64,000 bases of DNA. Origin: Flagellimonas lutimaris. GTDB lineage: Bacteria; Bacteroidota; Bacteroidia; Flavobacteriales; Flavobacteriaceae. Numbering within the stretch: position 1 is the first letter of the stretch; the number at the start of each line of letters is the position of its first letter. The stretch spans positions 160,298 to 224,297 of the forward strand of contig NZ_QXFH01000069.1 of the NCBI RefSeq assembly GCF_003581615.1, read 5' to 3'. This document shows positions 10,001 to 18,732 of the stretch, piece after piece. The position numbers and the translations under genes are program-made. The notes under the pieces were generated by a model. The model made no database searches and was not told the DNA's origin. It saw nothing but the letters and a program-made list of their open reading frames with translations.

Positions 10001-10157
10001 GGCGAGATTTTATGTTACATTCCAAAATGTAGCTGTTTTTTCAAAATACAAAGGGTATAATCCAGATTTTCAGGCTGGAGTCTTGAACCCTGGTTTTGAT
10101 TTTGGAACATATCCAAGACCGATGACTAGTATGTTAGGCCTTCAACTAAAATTTTAA
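7053..10157 (+). CDS. susC: SusC-like TonB-dependent receptor
   Basis: A 1034-residue outer-membrane importer. In order: a signal peptide (about residues 1-34, ending NAQ), a CarboxypepD_reg-like beta-sandwich (about 40-110), the SusC-type TonB-box region DEVVVVGYG (about 118), a plug domain, and a large beta-barrel ending in the C-terminal aromatic LGLQLKF. With the SusD lipoprotein starting 12 nt downstream it forms the glycan import pair, here probably for arabino-oligosaccharides as judged from the flanking arabinan enzymes. Control is probably by AraR through the two operator-like sites upstream. Confidence 0.95.
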   Translation: MLKNKQLQAERLWFPKKPWMLFMFSLFLGLQINAQDVKTVSGTVSDSGTGTPIPGANVIVKGTTNGTVTDFDGNYTIEASSNDILVFSYVGFRSQEIEVGERTTINLAMIEDVSTLDEVVVVGYGSQRKEDLTGAVSLVDPEEMTKQATNDVTQMMQGRVAGVSITSDGQPGAAPSVRIRGVATFGIGASAEPLYVVDGVPIDGIRDINPNDIESVQVLKDASAGAIYGNRAGNGVIIITTKSGKRSQKVSFSLSSYFGIQNITQKLPLLDRVGYQTINRELINNGGNTVPIPTGNDPDSSDFIDDIDTDWQEEGYVTGFIQNHNFNVTGGTESTKYFMSLDYLDNEGTLVGQGPNYERYSFRVNSEAEFGKFTVGENLFFVRSDENPLFDTATINLPGGRPTLVNDLLQAAPTIPVKDPNRLGGFGGANSVIHQSITLNVPGINTLIDNQSKVNRLNANLYLSYEPIDGLVLKSSASYNTTNIEGQLFVPEYDLGYFFPNPLAQLRVVNTSIDRFLIENTANYTKEFDKHNLSVLVGQTYQKDNFRAITTVGGGLTEPYILNLENATEYSVFDNIQESALYSFLGRVNYSFNDKYFLTGNLRYDGSSRFNPDVRYEVFPSVSAAWKIHNEFDLPDFIRSLKLRGGWGEVGNQEIGNYLYQRTVNRGIPYQFSGGPTVVGAAVTQLIDEDIKWETRRTSSVGIDAVLFNGGLDFTAEYYRNTSEDVLVNIPIPLSNTVGAFNSEILSNAGSIRNSGIEVSAVYRQPIGDDFSFEIAPNFYTVNNEILEIGGQEFITGTGSRNIVGRSLGEHYGWVYDGIFQTAEEVSNSPFQAPGTAPGDIKFADISGPDGTPDGVVNDDDRTFLGQGLPTYYYGLNITAKYKNIDFTIFGQGSGGNLINSNLYRGLMPTTGYTNWHEDILDRWTPSNTNTDVPRVVFGDPNNNQRDSDRPGWLQDGDYFRINTISLGYSLPNNILEKMHMSMARFYVTFQNVAVFSKYKGYNPDFQAGVLNPGFDFGTYPRPMTSMLGLQLKF

Positions 10158-10169
10158 AAGCTAAGAAAA

Positions 10170-11720
10170 ATGAAAACATATTTCACAAAAGTATTTTTAC
10201 TTGCAGTTGTTACTACATCACTTATTTCGTGTGATAGTGAACTAGACATTAAAAACACAAACAGGCTTGCCACAGAAGAATATTATCAAAGTCAGGACGA
10301 AGCACAAGCTGCCGTAGATGCCATTTATAATGGGCTTATTATAGATGGTAATTATCAGAGAATGACTCCAATTATGGGTGATGCAAGAGGAGATGAAGCA
10401 CGATCAAGGAGTCCATGGATATTTTTAGCTCAAACTGCTAATTTTACTGTACCTTCTACAGATGGAGCACTCGAAATAGCTTATTTGGGTTATTTTACGG
10501 TAATCAACAGGGCTAATCAAGCTTTAGAAGCTATTGGTCAAATAGAGGATATTGAACCAGAGCTTAGAGACCGCCTTATTGGCCAGGCTTATTTTTTAAG
10601 GGCGTTGGCATATTTCAATGCAACAAATGTATACGATAATGTTCCTTTGGTTTTAGAGGTGCAAACTGGAGCTGAAACTTTTTTCCCTTCTAATCAAGAA
10701 ACTACCCAAGCAGATATATATGCACAGATAGAATCAGATTTAAATGAGGCGATAACCAGACTTCCTGTGAGCTATGATAACGTTTCTGGCCCAGATATAG
10801 GTCAAGCAGCACGTGCTACTGTTGGAGCGGCCAATTCATTAATGGGGAAACTCAAATTATATCAGGGCGATTATGGCGGAGCATTACCGTATTTTCAAGC
10901 TGTTGTCAATTCTGGGGAATATGATCTAGCTCCCAATTATGGGGATCTATTTTCTCAGGATCCTGCAATCGAAAATGCAAATCCCGGTAGAATATTTTGG
11001 GCAGAATTTACACAAAGTGCAAATGTAGATTTCAACTGGGGAGGAGACCCTACAGTTAACTGGAGACAATTTTCGGCAATCGCTCCAACATATTCGGGTG
11101 CCGATTTTTACGACTTTATCCCTACTCAATTCCTTGTTGATGAATTAAAACAAGAAAGGACCATTAACGATGAAATAGATCCTAGATATCCTGCTACCAT
11201 TTTGTCTTATCTTCCAGATGAAGGACTAACACAATCTTATGGTCAACCATATTTCTTAGATCAAAATGAAAATTATATTGCTAAATATACTTTGGCAAAT
11301 ACTGGAGGAGATCCTTTTGTATGTGGTATTAACTACCATGTTATACGTTTTGCAGACGTCTTGCTTATGTATGCGGAATGTTTGGCAAATACCGGAGACA
11401 TTCCTTCGGCGGCAACTCATGTTCAACGTGTTAGGGATAGGGCAAACCTTCCTGATAGAGAGGCGGAGTTTGCTGGTTATAACTTAAATCAATTTATGGA
11501 ACAGTTGGCACACGAGCGTGTTACTGAATTGGCAATAGAAGGATTAAGATGGTACGATATAAAAAGGTGGGGATGGTTAGATGATCCTGCAAAATTGAAT
11601 GAGCTTGAAGCTAATGATCCAGATTTTAGCACGTATACTTCCAATAGGAATTATCAACCATTTCCTCAAACTGAATTGGATCGGAATCCAAATTTAGTGG
11701 GGAACTCTGCAAACGATTAA
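10170..11720 (+). CDS. susD: SusD/RagB-like glycan-binding lipoprotein
   Basis: A 516-residue surface lipoprotein with a type II signal (SLISCDSE; Cys about residue 21), a TPR-rich SusD N-terminal domain and a C-terminal RagB/SusD domain with HERVTELAIEGLRWYDIKRW. It caps the SusC barrel and captures oligosaccharide at the cell surface. It starts 12 nt after susC, and a hairpin terminator follows its stop codon. Confidence 0.95.
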   Translation: MKTYFTKVFLLAVVTTSLISCDSELDIKNTNRLATEEYYQSQDEAQAAVDAIYNGLIIDGNYQRMTPIMGDARGDEARSRSPWIFLAQTANFTVPSTDGALEIAYLGYFTVINRANQALEAIGQIEDIEPELRDRLIGQAYFLRALAYFNATNVYDNVPLVLEVQTGAETFFPSNQETTQADIYAQIESDLNEAITRLPVSYDNVSGPDIGQAARATVGAANSLMGKLKLYQGDYGGALPYFQAVVNSGEYDLAPNYGDLFSQDPAIENANPGRIFWAEFTQSANVDFNWGGDPTVNWRQFSAIAPTYSGADFYDFIPTQFLVDELKQERTINDEIDPRYPATILSYLPDEGLTQSYGQPYFLDQNENYIAKYTLANTGGDPFVCGINYHVIRFADVLLMYAECLANTGDIPSAATHVQRVRDRANLPDREAEFAGYNLNQFMEQLAHERVTELAIEGLRWYDIKRWGWLDDPAKLNELEANDPDFSTYTSNRNYQPFPQTELDRNPNLVGNSAND

Positions 11721-11734
11721 AATTAACTGCATAT

Positions 11735-11782
11735 ATCCCTTGGTTACTGTTCACTTGAGCATAAAACCAAGGGATTTTTTTA
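11735..11782 (+). terminator. Rho-independent-type terminator after susD
   Basis: Perfect 11-bp stem ATCCCTTGGTT / AACCAAGGGAT (11735-11745 and 11765-11775) followed by seven T. It lies between susD and the VCBS lipoprotein gene and could lower expression of downstream genes relative to susCD. Confidence 0.75.
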
Positions 11783-11799
11783 AGAATTAAATCAATATC

Positions 11800-14700
11800 A
11801 TGGAGCAAATAAGAACTTATAGCTGTTTATTTCTGTTGGTATTGATGTTTTCTTGTGGTAAATCTTCCGATAAGAACACCCTATTCCAACTCTTGCCATC
11901 AAAAAGGACCGGAATTGACTTCATAAATAGAATAACAACAAGCGACAGTGTGAATCTACTTACCTATGAGTACCTGTACAACGGTGGGGGAGTTGGTGTG
12001 GGCCATTTCAACAAAGACAGTTTGCCAGATTTAATATTTACTTCCAATATGGAAGAAAGTAAAATTTATTTAAACAAGGGGAACTTACGGTTTGAGGACA
12101 TTACTCACACATCAAATATCAATACTACTGACAATTGGTGTACAGGTGTCAGTGTTATCGATATCAATGGTGATGGCCTGGATGATATTTATATTTCCGT
12201 GGGAGGTATGGGGAATGAAGATAACTTTCCCAATTCACTGTACATAAACCAGGGAGATGCAACCTTTGTGGAGTCTGCAAAAGAATACGGTCTAGACGAT
12301 AAGGGTGAATCCATCCAATCCATTTTTTTTGATTATGACCGGGATGGTGACCTCGATATGTATTTGCTTACTGGTGGTGGGTTTGAAAATTCGGCCATAA
12401 TGGTGAGGCCAATGGTTACCAACGGAACCTACAGAAACACGGATAGACTTTACAGAAATGATTATAATAAGGCCCTCGGTCATCCGGTTTACACCAATGT
12501 ATCCAGAGAAGCAGGTATAAATTTTGAAGGATTTGGTCTGGGTGTTTCCGTAATAGATGCAAATAATGATACATGGCCGGATATATATGTCTCCAATGAT
12601 TATTTATCAAGGGATTTACTTTACATCAATACTAAAGATGGATCTTTTTCGGAAGAAGCATCGACGTATTTTGGACACACAAGTCATTTTTCCATGGGGA
12701 ATGATGTTGCCGATATCAACAATGATGGTCTGATGGATGTCATCACGTTGGATATGCTGCCCGAACAGCATAAAAGAAGAAAACTCATGTCGGGCTCTCA
12801 TTCTTACGATATGTTCCAAATGGCAAAGAAGTTTGGCTATGGACATCAGTATATGCGAAATATGGTGCATTACAATAATGGCAATGGCACCTTTAGCGAA
12901 ATTGGGCAACTGCTGGGAATCGATAGAACAGACTGGAGTTGGGCCCCGCTCATAACTGATTTCAACAACGATGGAAATAACGACATTTTCATCACCAATG
13001 GCTATGGCAAGGATATTACCGACCTGGATTTTGTAAAGTTTAGGCAAAGTGGGGCTAAAACATTTTCTGACCCTGAGGAAATTCGAAGATCTGTTCTCGA
13101 CTGTCTGGTTGTAAGGCCAACGATAGAGATGAGCAACTACATTTTTGAGAATAAGGGACAATTAAATTTTCAAAAAAAGGCCAATGATTGGGGACTTAAT
13201 CAAAAATCCATTTCCAATGGGGCCTGCTATGCAGATTTGGATTTGGATGGTGATTTGGAACTTGTGGTAAATAATATTGATCAGCCGGCTTTTATCTATA
13301 AGAACAATACAAGGGAATTATATAAAAATTCGAATTACATACATATTTCACTTGTGGGCAATAACTTCAACTCACAGGCTATTGGTGCGGAAGTTACCCT
13401 TTATTATGGATGTGAAAGTCAGAAAAAGATACTTCAGTCGTCCAGAGGATTTCAAAGCAGTGTGGAGAAAGACCTTCATTTTGGTTTGGGAGAAACAAGT
13501 CAGATTGATAGTGTTGAGATAATCTGGCCAAATGGTGATATTTCCATGCAATCAAATGTATCCGCAAATCAGCATATTGAAATTAAACATGCAGAGGTAG
13601 AGCTAGTTGAAGTAGCAAAAATTGATAAATGGGAACCTATTTTCGCAGTTGATTCCTTGGTAGCGTTTGATCATGTGGAAAGGGATTTCAGTGACTACAA
13701 CATACAGTCCTTGTTAAACCATGGTTTTTCCAATCAAGGGCCAGGGCTTGCTGTGGGTGATATAAATGCAGATGGCCTCCAAGACGTATTTGTTGGGGGG
13801 TCGTATGGTTTCGCTTCAACTATTTTTGTGCAGCAGAAGTCAGGAGGATTTGAAAAAAAAGAAATTCCTGATAGCCAATTGTACGAGGATTTGGGGGCAT
13901 TGTTTTTTGATGCCAACGGAGATGGCCTTCAAGATTTATATGTTGTTAGTGGTGGGTCTGAACGCTATAAAGGTCATCAAGCCTATCAAGACAGATTGTA
14001 CTTGAACGACCCCAATAATGTTGGAACATTCGTCAAGGGAGATCTGCCCATAAATAATGAAAGTACTTCGACGGTTGCCGGGGGCGACTTTGATAGTGAT
14101 GGGGATATTGACCTGTTTATCGGAGGTCGGGTTGTTCCGGGACATTATCCGGAAGCACCAACAAGTTATCTGTTGGAGAATAGAAACGGACAATTTGTGG
14201 ATGTCACCCAAGAAGTGGCACCTTCAATCAAAAATATTGGAATGGTTTCATCGGCAGTGTGGACGGATTTTGATGACGATTCGCACTTGGATTTGGTACT
14301 GGTGGGCGAGTTTATGCCTATAACCATTTTTAAAGGGGATGGTCTTAAATTAAAAAACATAACCGCTCAAACTTCACTTGCCGAAACCAATGGTCTATGG
14401 AACAGCATTGTTGCAGAAGATTTTGATAATGATGGCGACATTGATTTTGTTGTGGGCAATATCGGACTCAATTCAGCACTTAAAGGGACTGCGGAACATC
14501 CTTTAAGATTGGACTACGCCGATTTTGATGCGAATGGTTTTATAGACCCTATACTTTCAGTTTATGAAGAAGGGGAATACTACCCTTTGACTTCCTTGGA
14601 TGAATTGACCAAACAATTACCACAGTTAAAGAAACATATATTGCATTATCGAAGCTATGCCAAATCCACAACAAAGGATATTATGGACTTTTTGGGGTCG

Positions 14701-15315
14701 CAAGGGCATAGTACTTTAGAGAGTAAAATGATGCAGTCTTCATTTATCCAAAACAATGGAGATAAAGGCTTTTCAGTTTTCCCATTGCCCATTGAAGCCC
14801 AGTTTGCACCGGTCTATGGCATATTGGCGGAAGACTTGAATTTTGATGGATTATTAGATCTTATCCTGGTAGGAAATTCATATAACACAGAAGTAGTTTA
14901 CGGAAGATACGACGCCTCGATAGGTGCTGTATTAATGAACAAAGGGGGTACTTCTTTTGAATTGGTCGATCCTACTTTATCAGGTTTTAAAGCATTGGGG
15001 GATTCTAAAAGTATGGTGCGTTTGGATAGTTATAACGGACAGTCCCTGGTACTTGTTGGAAAGAACAATGGTTCACTGGATAATTTTAGTATTGCGGATT
15101 CTGAAAAACAGAAAAAAATTGACTTCCAAAACGGAGAAAGGACAGCTGAAGTTTTTTTGAACAATGGAAAGAAAAGAAAAGAGGAAAATTTGATGGGTGC
15201 AGGCTACCTCTCCCAGACTTCCAATAGTATCATTGCTTCAAGCGTTGTCGATTCCATTCAATTTTATGATGTGAACAAAAAGCTTGTCCGCACCGAAATC
15301 CCAATCAAAAAATAG
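11800..15315 (+). CDS. VCBS/FG-GAP repeat lipoprotein with ASPIC/UnbV domain
   Basis: A 1171-residue predicted lipoprotein (MFSCGKSSDKN at the N-terminus). It carries about a dozen FG-GAP/VCBS repeats with calcium-loop signatures such as DINGDGLDD, DYDRDGDLD, DANGDGLQD, DFDSDGDID and DFDNDGDID, spread over the protein in two blocks. Between the blocks, around residues 525-590, is an ASPIC/UnbV-like segment (QAIGAEVTLYYG, SSRGFQSS, VEIIWPNG). The repeats predict a pair of beta-propellers. No catalytic site is recognised. Such proteins recur in flavobacterial polysaccharide loci directly after susD; a surface-binding or scaffold role is inferred only. It starts 79 nt after susD, past a terminator-like hairpin. 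Confidence 0.8.
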   Translation: MEQIRTYSCLFLLVLMFSCGKSSDKNTLFQLLPSKRTGIDFINRITTSDSVNLLTYEYLYNGGGVGVGHFNKDSLPDLIFTSNMEESKIYLNKGNLRFEDITHTSNINTTDNWCTGVSVIDINGDGLDDIYISVGGMGNEDNFPNSLYINQGDATFVESAKEYGLDDKGESIQSIFFDYDRDGDLDMYLLTGGGFENSAIMVRPMVTNGTYRNTDRLYRNDYNKALGHPVYTNVSREAGINFEGFGLGVSVIDANNDTWPDIYVSNDYLSRDLLYINTKDGSFSEEASTYFGHTSHFSMGNDVADINNDGLMDVITLDMLPEQHKRRKLMSGSHSYDMFQMAKKFGYGHQYMRNMVHYNNGNGTFSEIGQLLGIDRTDWSWAPLITDFNNDGNNDIFITNGYGKDITDLDFVKFRQSGAKTFSDPEEIRRSVLDCLVVRPTIEMSNYIFENKGQLNFQKKANDWGLNQKSISNGACYADLDLDGDLELVVNNIDQPAFIYKNNTRELYKNSNYIHISLVGNNFNSQAIGAEVTLYYGCESQKKILQSSRGFQSSVEKDLHFGLGETSQIDSVEIIWPNGDISMQSNVSANQHIEIKHAEVELVEVAKIDKWEPIFAVDSLVAFDHVERDFSDYNIQSLLNHGFSNQGPGLAVGDINADGLQDVFVGGSYGFASTIFVQQKSGGFEKKEIPDSQLYEDLGALFFDANGDGLQDLYVVSGGSERYKGHQAYQDRLYLNDPNNVGTFVKGDLPINNESTSTVAGGDFDSDGDIDLFIGGRVVPGHYPEAPTSYLLENRNGQFVDVTQEVAPSIKNIGMVSSAVWTDFDDDSHLDLVLVGEFMPITIFKGDGLKLKNITAQTSLAETNGLWNSIVAEDFDNDGDIDFVVGNIGLNSALKGTAEHPLRLDYADFDANGFIDPILSVYEEGEYYPLTSLDELTKQLPQLKKHILHYRSYAKSTTKDIMDFLGSQGHSTLESKMMQSSFIQNNGDKGFSVFPLPIEAQFAPVYGILAEDLNFDGLLDLILVGNSYNTEVVYGRYDASIGAVLMNKGGTSFELVDPTLSGFKALGDSKSMVRLDSYNGQSLVLVGKNNGSLDNFSIADSEKQKKIDFQNGERTAEVFLNNGKKRKEENLMGAGYLSQTSNSIIASSVVDSIQFYDVNKKLVRTEIPIKK

Positions 15316-15394
15316 GATAACTGGCACCGGGTATGTTTTAAAATTTTACAAACAGTTGACAATGTTAAAAAAACAAGTTCTATTTCGAATAAAA

Positions 15395-16924
15395 ATGATT
15401 AGATATAAAATTTTTGTAATAACCATAGCATCTTTTTTAGTGGCAACGGCTTCTTGTTCAAATGAAAATCTTGAAGATACTCCCCCCGAAGTAAGTGAGC
15501 CAAACCCTGAGCCTAATCCAAACCCTGAACCTGAACCTGAACCCACTCCGGCCCCGGTATATACCGTGGATAATATTACGGATACCTATTTTGGGGTCGC
15601 TGGCGAGGAAAATGCTTCGAAGTGGGGACCTTATAATGTGCATGATCCATCGGTGATCAAAGTAGGAGAAACCTATTATTGCTACAATACCGATGTTTCA
15701 TTTGGTTCAGATGTTCGTCCGGGAATCCAAATAAGAAAATCCCAGGATCTGATCAACTGGGAGTTTTTAGGGTGGGCTTTCAATGGTCTTCCGGCTAAAG
15801 GTAGTTCCTATATTCAAAGTCAAGGAGCGGAACCATTTAATTCTTTATGGGCTCCATATGCTATGCAGGTTGGCGATGAATTCCGTTTATACTATTCGCT
15901 CTCTTCAAGTGTAGGAAGACTGAGTGCCATTGGTTTGGCCACCTCAAGTTCACCGGAAGGTCCATGGATTGAAAAAGATTTGGTGGTTACTTCAGCTGCT
16001 GACGGTAGCATTCAAACCAACGCAATCGACCCCTCTGTTGTCGTTACCCCAAATGGCGAACATTGGTTTTATTATGGATCGGCCTATGATGGTATCTATA
16101 AATTAAGATTAGATCCAGCTACAGGTTTGGCCATGGTAAATGGAGATAAAGGTGTTAGGATAGCGCAAAGGGGATTTACCAATGGAACTGTAAATGGAAA
16201 TATCGAAGCTCCAGAAGTAATTTACAATGAAACCCAGGGCATGTACTATATGTTTATTGCTTACGATTGGTTAGAAACCAAGTATAATGTTAGGGTTGGA
16301 AGGAGTTCAGATCCAGAGGGGCCTTTTTTGGATATAAATGGACTTGACATTAATACCGAGGCAGATAATGCCCCGATGATTTTAGCACCTTATAGATTTA
16401 ACGATCACTCAGGTTGGCAAGGGGTGTCGCATCCTGGTGTTTTTAAGGATGGAAACGGCCAATATTATATGGCGCATCAAGGGCGGCCCGGAGAGAACCG
16501 TTTTTTTATGGTGCTTCACGTTCGTAAAATTCATTGGACAGAAAATGGTTGGCCGATAGTCTCATCGGAGCGGTATGCCAATGTAGCCCAAACGGATATT
16601 TCAGAATCCGATATAGTGGGTAGTTATGAACAAATTGAATTTGGGTATAGAGTGGTTCCGGGCTATGCCAACGAACAAACCTCGCCAGATTTTCAATATT
16701 CTGTGGATTTGGAATTGATGGCAGATGGAACCATTAACGGAGAAGCCGTTAATACATGGACTTATGAGGCTCCATGGCTTACGATTGGTCTAAACAACGG
16801 AGAAACCAATTACAAACTTTTTGTTGAACGTGGCCGCGATTGGGAAAACAAGGTGGAATCCACCATTTTATTCAGTGGATTGGATAACAATGGTACGGCA
16901 ATTTGGGGTAAAAAAGTAGATTAA
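15395..16924 (+). CDS. GH43 endo-alpha-1,5-L-arabinanase-like lipoprotein
   Basis: Five-bladed beta-propeller glycoside hydrolase predicted to cut alpha-1,5-linked arabinan. GH43 acidic residues are visible: Asp in VHDPSVIK (base), Asp in NAIDPSV (pKa modulator) and Glu in EAPEVI (acid). A C-terminal beta-rich domain (YSVDLELMADG onward, about 80 residues) is the usual extra module of this subgroup. The start at 15395 gives a clean 21-residue lipoprotein signal ending ATASC; in-frame ATG 15362 is an alternative, and earlier starts would run into the preceding gene. The lipidated Cys is followed by a Pro/Glu linker (about residues 35-55) that would hold the enzyme off the membrane. A second GH43 lies at 18733. 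Confidence 0.9.
   Translation: MIRYKIFVITIASFLVATASCSNENLEDTPPEVSEPNPEPNPNPEPEPEPTPAPVYTVDNITDTYFGVAGEENASKWGPYNVHDPSVIKVGETYYCYNTDVSFGSDVRPGIQIRKSQDLINWEFLGWAFNGLPAKGSSYIQSQGAEPFNSLWAPYAMQVGDEFRLYYSLSSSVGRLSAIGLATSSSPEGPWIEKDLVVTSAADGSIQTNAIDPSVVVTPNGEHWFYYGSAYDGIYKLRLDPATGLAMVNGDKGVRIAQRGFTNGTVNGNIEAPEVIYNETQGMYYMFIAYDWLETKYNVRVGRSSDPEGPFLDINGLDINTEADNAPMILAPYRFNDHSGWQGVSHPGVFKDGNGQYYMAHQGRPGENRFFMVLHVRKIHWTENGWPIVSSERYANVAQTDISESDIVGSYEQIEFGYRVVPGYANEQTSPDFQYSVDLELMADGTINGEAVNTWTYEAPWLTIGLNNGETNYKLFVERGRDWENKVESTILFSGLDNNGTAIWGKKVD
15501..15548 (+). repeat. Low-complexity hexamer tract coding the Pro-Glu linker
   Basis: Short imperfect repeats of CCTGAA/CCTGAG-type units coding alternating Pro, Glu and Asn. 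It is part of the GH43 lipoprotein and may vary in length through replication slippage. Confidence 0.6.
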
Positions 16925-17040
16925 GTATAAAAAACATACATAATTAACTGAAAATCAACGATTTGTTAATGGTGTATTGCTGCCGGATAATATGAGTAAA
17001 TATTTTTTTTGTTTTAACGGGAAAACTTTCGTTATTTTAT

Positions 17041-17063
17041 AAATGTAAAAAAAACACTTATAA
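17041..17063 (-). promoter_or_regulatory. Candidate AraR operator, copy C
   Basis: On the minus strand reads TTATAAGTGTT-N5-TACATTT, with both flanks identical to copy A before araR/susC. It sits in the 240-bp gap before the GH51 gene that opens the large arabinose operon. A possible promoter lies downstream: TTG at 17084 and TAAGTTTA at 17105-17112. Confidence 0.6.
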
Positions 17064-17121
17064 GGTTTTTACCTAGCGTAAAGTTGATCTTATTTGAGTT
17101 AGTTTAAGTTTAGTAATTTTT

Positions 17122-17152
17122 AAAGACCACGATTTGGGTCGTGGTCTTTTTT
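17122..17152 (+). terminator. Strong hairpin plus T-run directly before the GH51 start
   Basis: Perfect 11-bp stem AAAGACCACGA / TCGTGGTCTTT with a 6-nt loop, followed by a run of T ending 6 nt before the first possible GH51 ATG (17159). It can terminate transcripts coming from the GH43 gene. Any transcript starting near the operator at 17041-17063 would also have to read through it, so it may act as an attenuator or as a 5'-end stabilising stem. Confidence 0.7.
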
Positions 17153-17164
17153 AAACAAATGCAC

Positions 17165-18712
17165 ATGAAATTTTTTAACTATTCCACGGTCATATTGGCC
17201 TTTTTGTGTTCGGTCGCTGTTTCTGCGCAAGAACCTGTTCAAGTCACTGTAACGGAAGATGCGGAAGCCCCCATAATCAGTAAACACATTTATGGACATT
17301 TTTCCGAACACCTTGGAAGATGTATCTATGGTGGACTCTACGTTGGAGAGGAAAGCATGGTTCCCAATACGGCCGGTGTAAGAAATGATATTATTGAAGC
17401 TCTTAAGGAGCTTAAAATTCCCAACCTAAGATGGCCTGGTGGTTGTTTTGCGGATACCTATCACTGGAAAGATGGTGTAGGTCCCAAGGATGAAAGACCA
17501 ACTATGGTAAACAGATGGTGGGGTGGTGTGACCGAAGATAACAGTTTTGGTACGCACGACTTTCTAAACCTCTGTGAAACCCTGAATGCTGAACCTTATT
17601 TGGCCGCCAATGTGGGAAGCAGTACTGTTAAAGAATTCACTGAATATGTGGAATATGTACTTCATCAAGGAGGTAGTCCTATGGCCGAATGGCGCAAGGA
17701 AAATGGTAGGGAAAACCCTTGGGATGTGAAATATTGGGGCGTAGGAAACGAAATGTGGGGATGCGGTGGAAATATGACCGCTGAACATTATGCAGATATT
17801 TATCGTCAATATGCAACCTTTATGACGGATTGGACCAATAGTGATGGTTTGTTTCGTATTGCATCCGGTGCCAATGTCGATGATTATCACTGGACCGAGG
17901 TATTGATGCGTGATATTCCCAAACATCTGATTGAAGGTGTGGCCTTACATTCCTATTCATTCGTGGAATGGAATGAAAAAGGGTCCTCGATAGATTATAG
18001 TGAAGAGCAATATTTTTCTACCATGAAGACCGCCCTTAAAATGGACACCCTGGTTACAAAGCATTCCGCCATAATGGATAAGTACGATCCCAATAACACT
18101 ATCGCATTAGTTGTAGATGAGTGGGGTGGTTGGTATGATGTAATGGAAGGGACCAATCCTGGATTTCTCTATCAGCAGAATACCATGCGCGATGCTATGA
18201 TAGCTGGGACAAGTCTCAATATCTTCAATAATCATGCAAGAAGGGTGAAAATGGCTAATCTGGCGCAAACCGTTAACGTATTGCAAGCTGTTGTTTTGAC
18301 CGAAGACGAGAAAATGTTGTTGACGCCAACCTACCATGTCATGAAGATGTACAACGTGCATCAAGATGCCAAATTGCTTCCTGTTGACTTTGATTCCCCT
18401 ACCTATAAATTTGAAGGAGAGGAACTGCCAGCTATTTCAATATCGGCATCCAAAACCGATGCTGGACAAGTCAATGTTTCCATGGTAAATATAGATGCCC
18501 ACAAATCACATACCGTGGAAATCAATCTTGGTGATATGGATATCAAAGATTTTTCCGGCACCATTTTATCCTCAGAAGATCTACAAGACCATAACACCTT
18601 TGACCAACCAGAAAAAATCACACCAAAGGAGCTGAAAAAAGTAAAGTTCCGCAAAGGGATTTTGGAAGTGGAAGTACCACCATTTTCTGTTTTGGTGGTA
18701 ACGGGAAAATAA
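17165..18712 (+). CDS. GH51 alpha-L-arabinofuranosidase, secreted
   Basis: Retaining exo-enzyme releasing alpha-L-arabinofuranose. The start at 17165 gives a signal peptide of about 22 residues ending VSAQ; ATG 17159 adds two residues. The acid/base Glu is E196 in GVGNEMWG and the nucleophile Glu is E319 in VVDEWGGW. The 515-residue length fits compact GH51 enzymes without an N-terminal carbohydrate-binding module, unlike the second GH51 at 21751. It is the first gene of a nine-gene unit ending with the symporter. A signal peptide places it in the periplasm or outside, so side chains are probably trimmed before inner-membrane transport. Confidence 0.92.
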   Translation: MKFFNYSTVILAFLCSVAVSAQEPVQVTVTEDAEAPIISKHIYGHFSEHLGRCIYGGLYVGEESMVPNTAGVRNDIIEALKELKIPNLRWPGGCFADTYHWKDGVGPKDERPTMVNRWWGGVTEDNSFGTHDFLNLCETLNAEPYLAANVGSSTVKEFTEYVEYVLHQGGSPMAEWRKENGRENPWDVKYWGVGNEMWGCGGNMTAEHYADIYRQYATFMTDWTNSDGLFRIASGANVDDYHWTEVLMRDIPKHLIEGVALHSYSFVEWNEKGSSIDYSEEQYFSTMKTALKMDTLVTKHSAIMDKYDPNNTIALVVDEWGGWYDVMEGTNPGFLYQQNTMRDAMIAGTSLNIFNNHARRVKMANLAQTVNVLQAVVLTEDEKMLLTPTYHVMKMYNVHQDAKLLPVDFDSPTYKFEGEELPAISISASKTDAGQVNVSMVNIDAHKSHTVEINLGDMDIKDFSGTILSSEDLQDHNTFDQPEKITPKELKKVKFRKGILEVEVPPFSVLVVTGK

Positions 18713-18732
18713 ACTTTTAAATACAATATCAG

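Noticed and set aside
15284..15394. Longer N-terminus of the GH43 lipoprotein overlapping the VCBS gene
   Set aside because: It would overlap the preceding gene by 32 nt and destroy the lipoprotein signal that begins at 15395 (or 15362).
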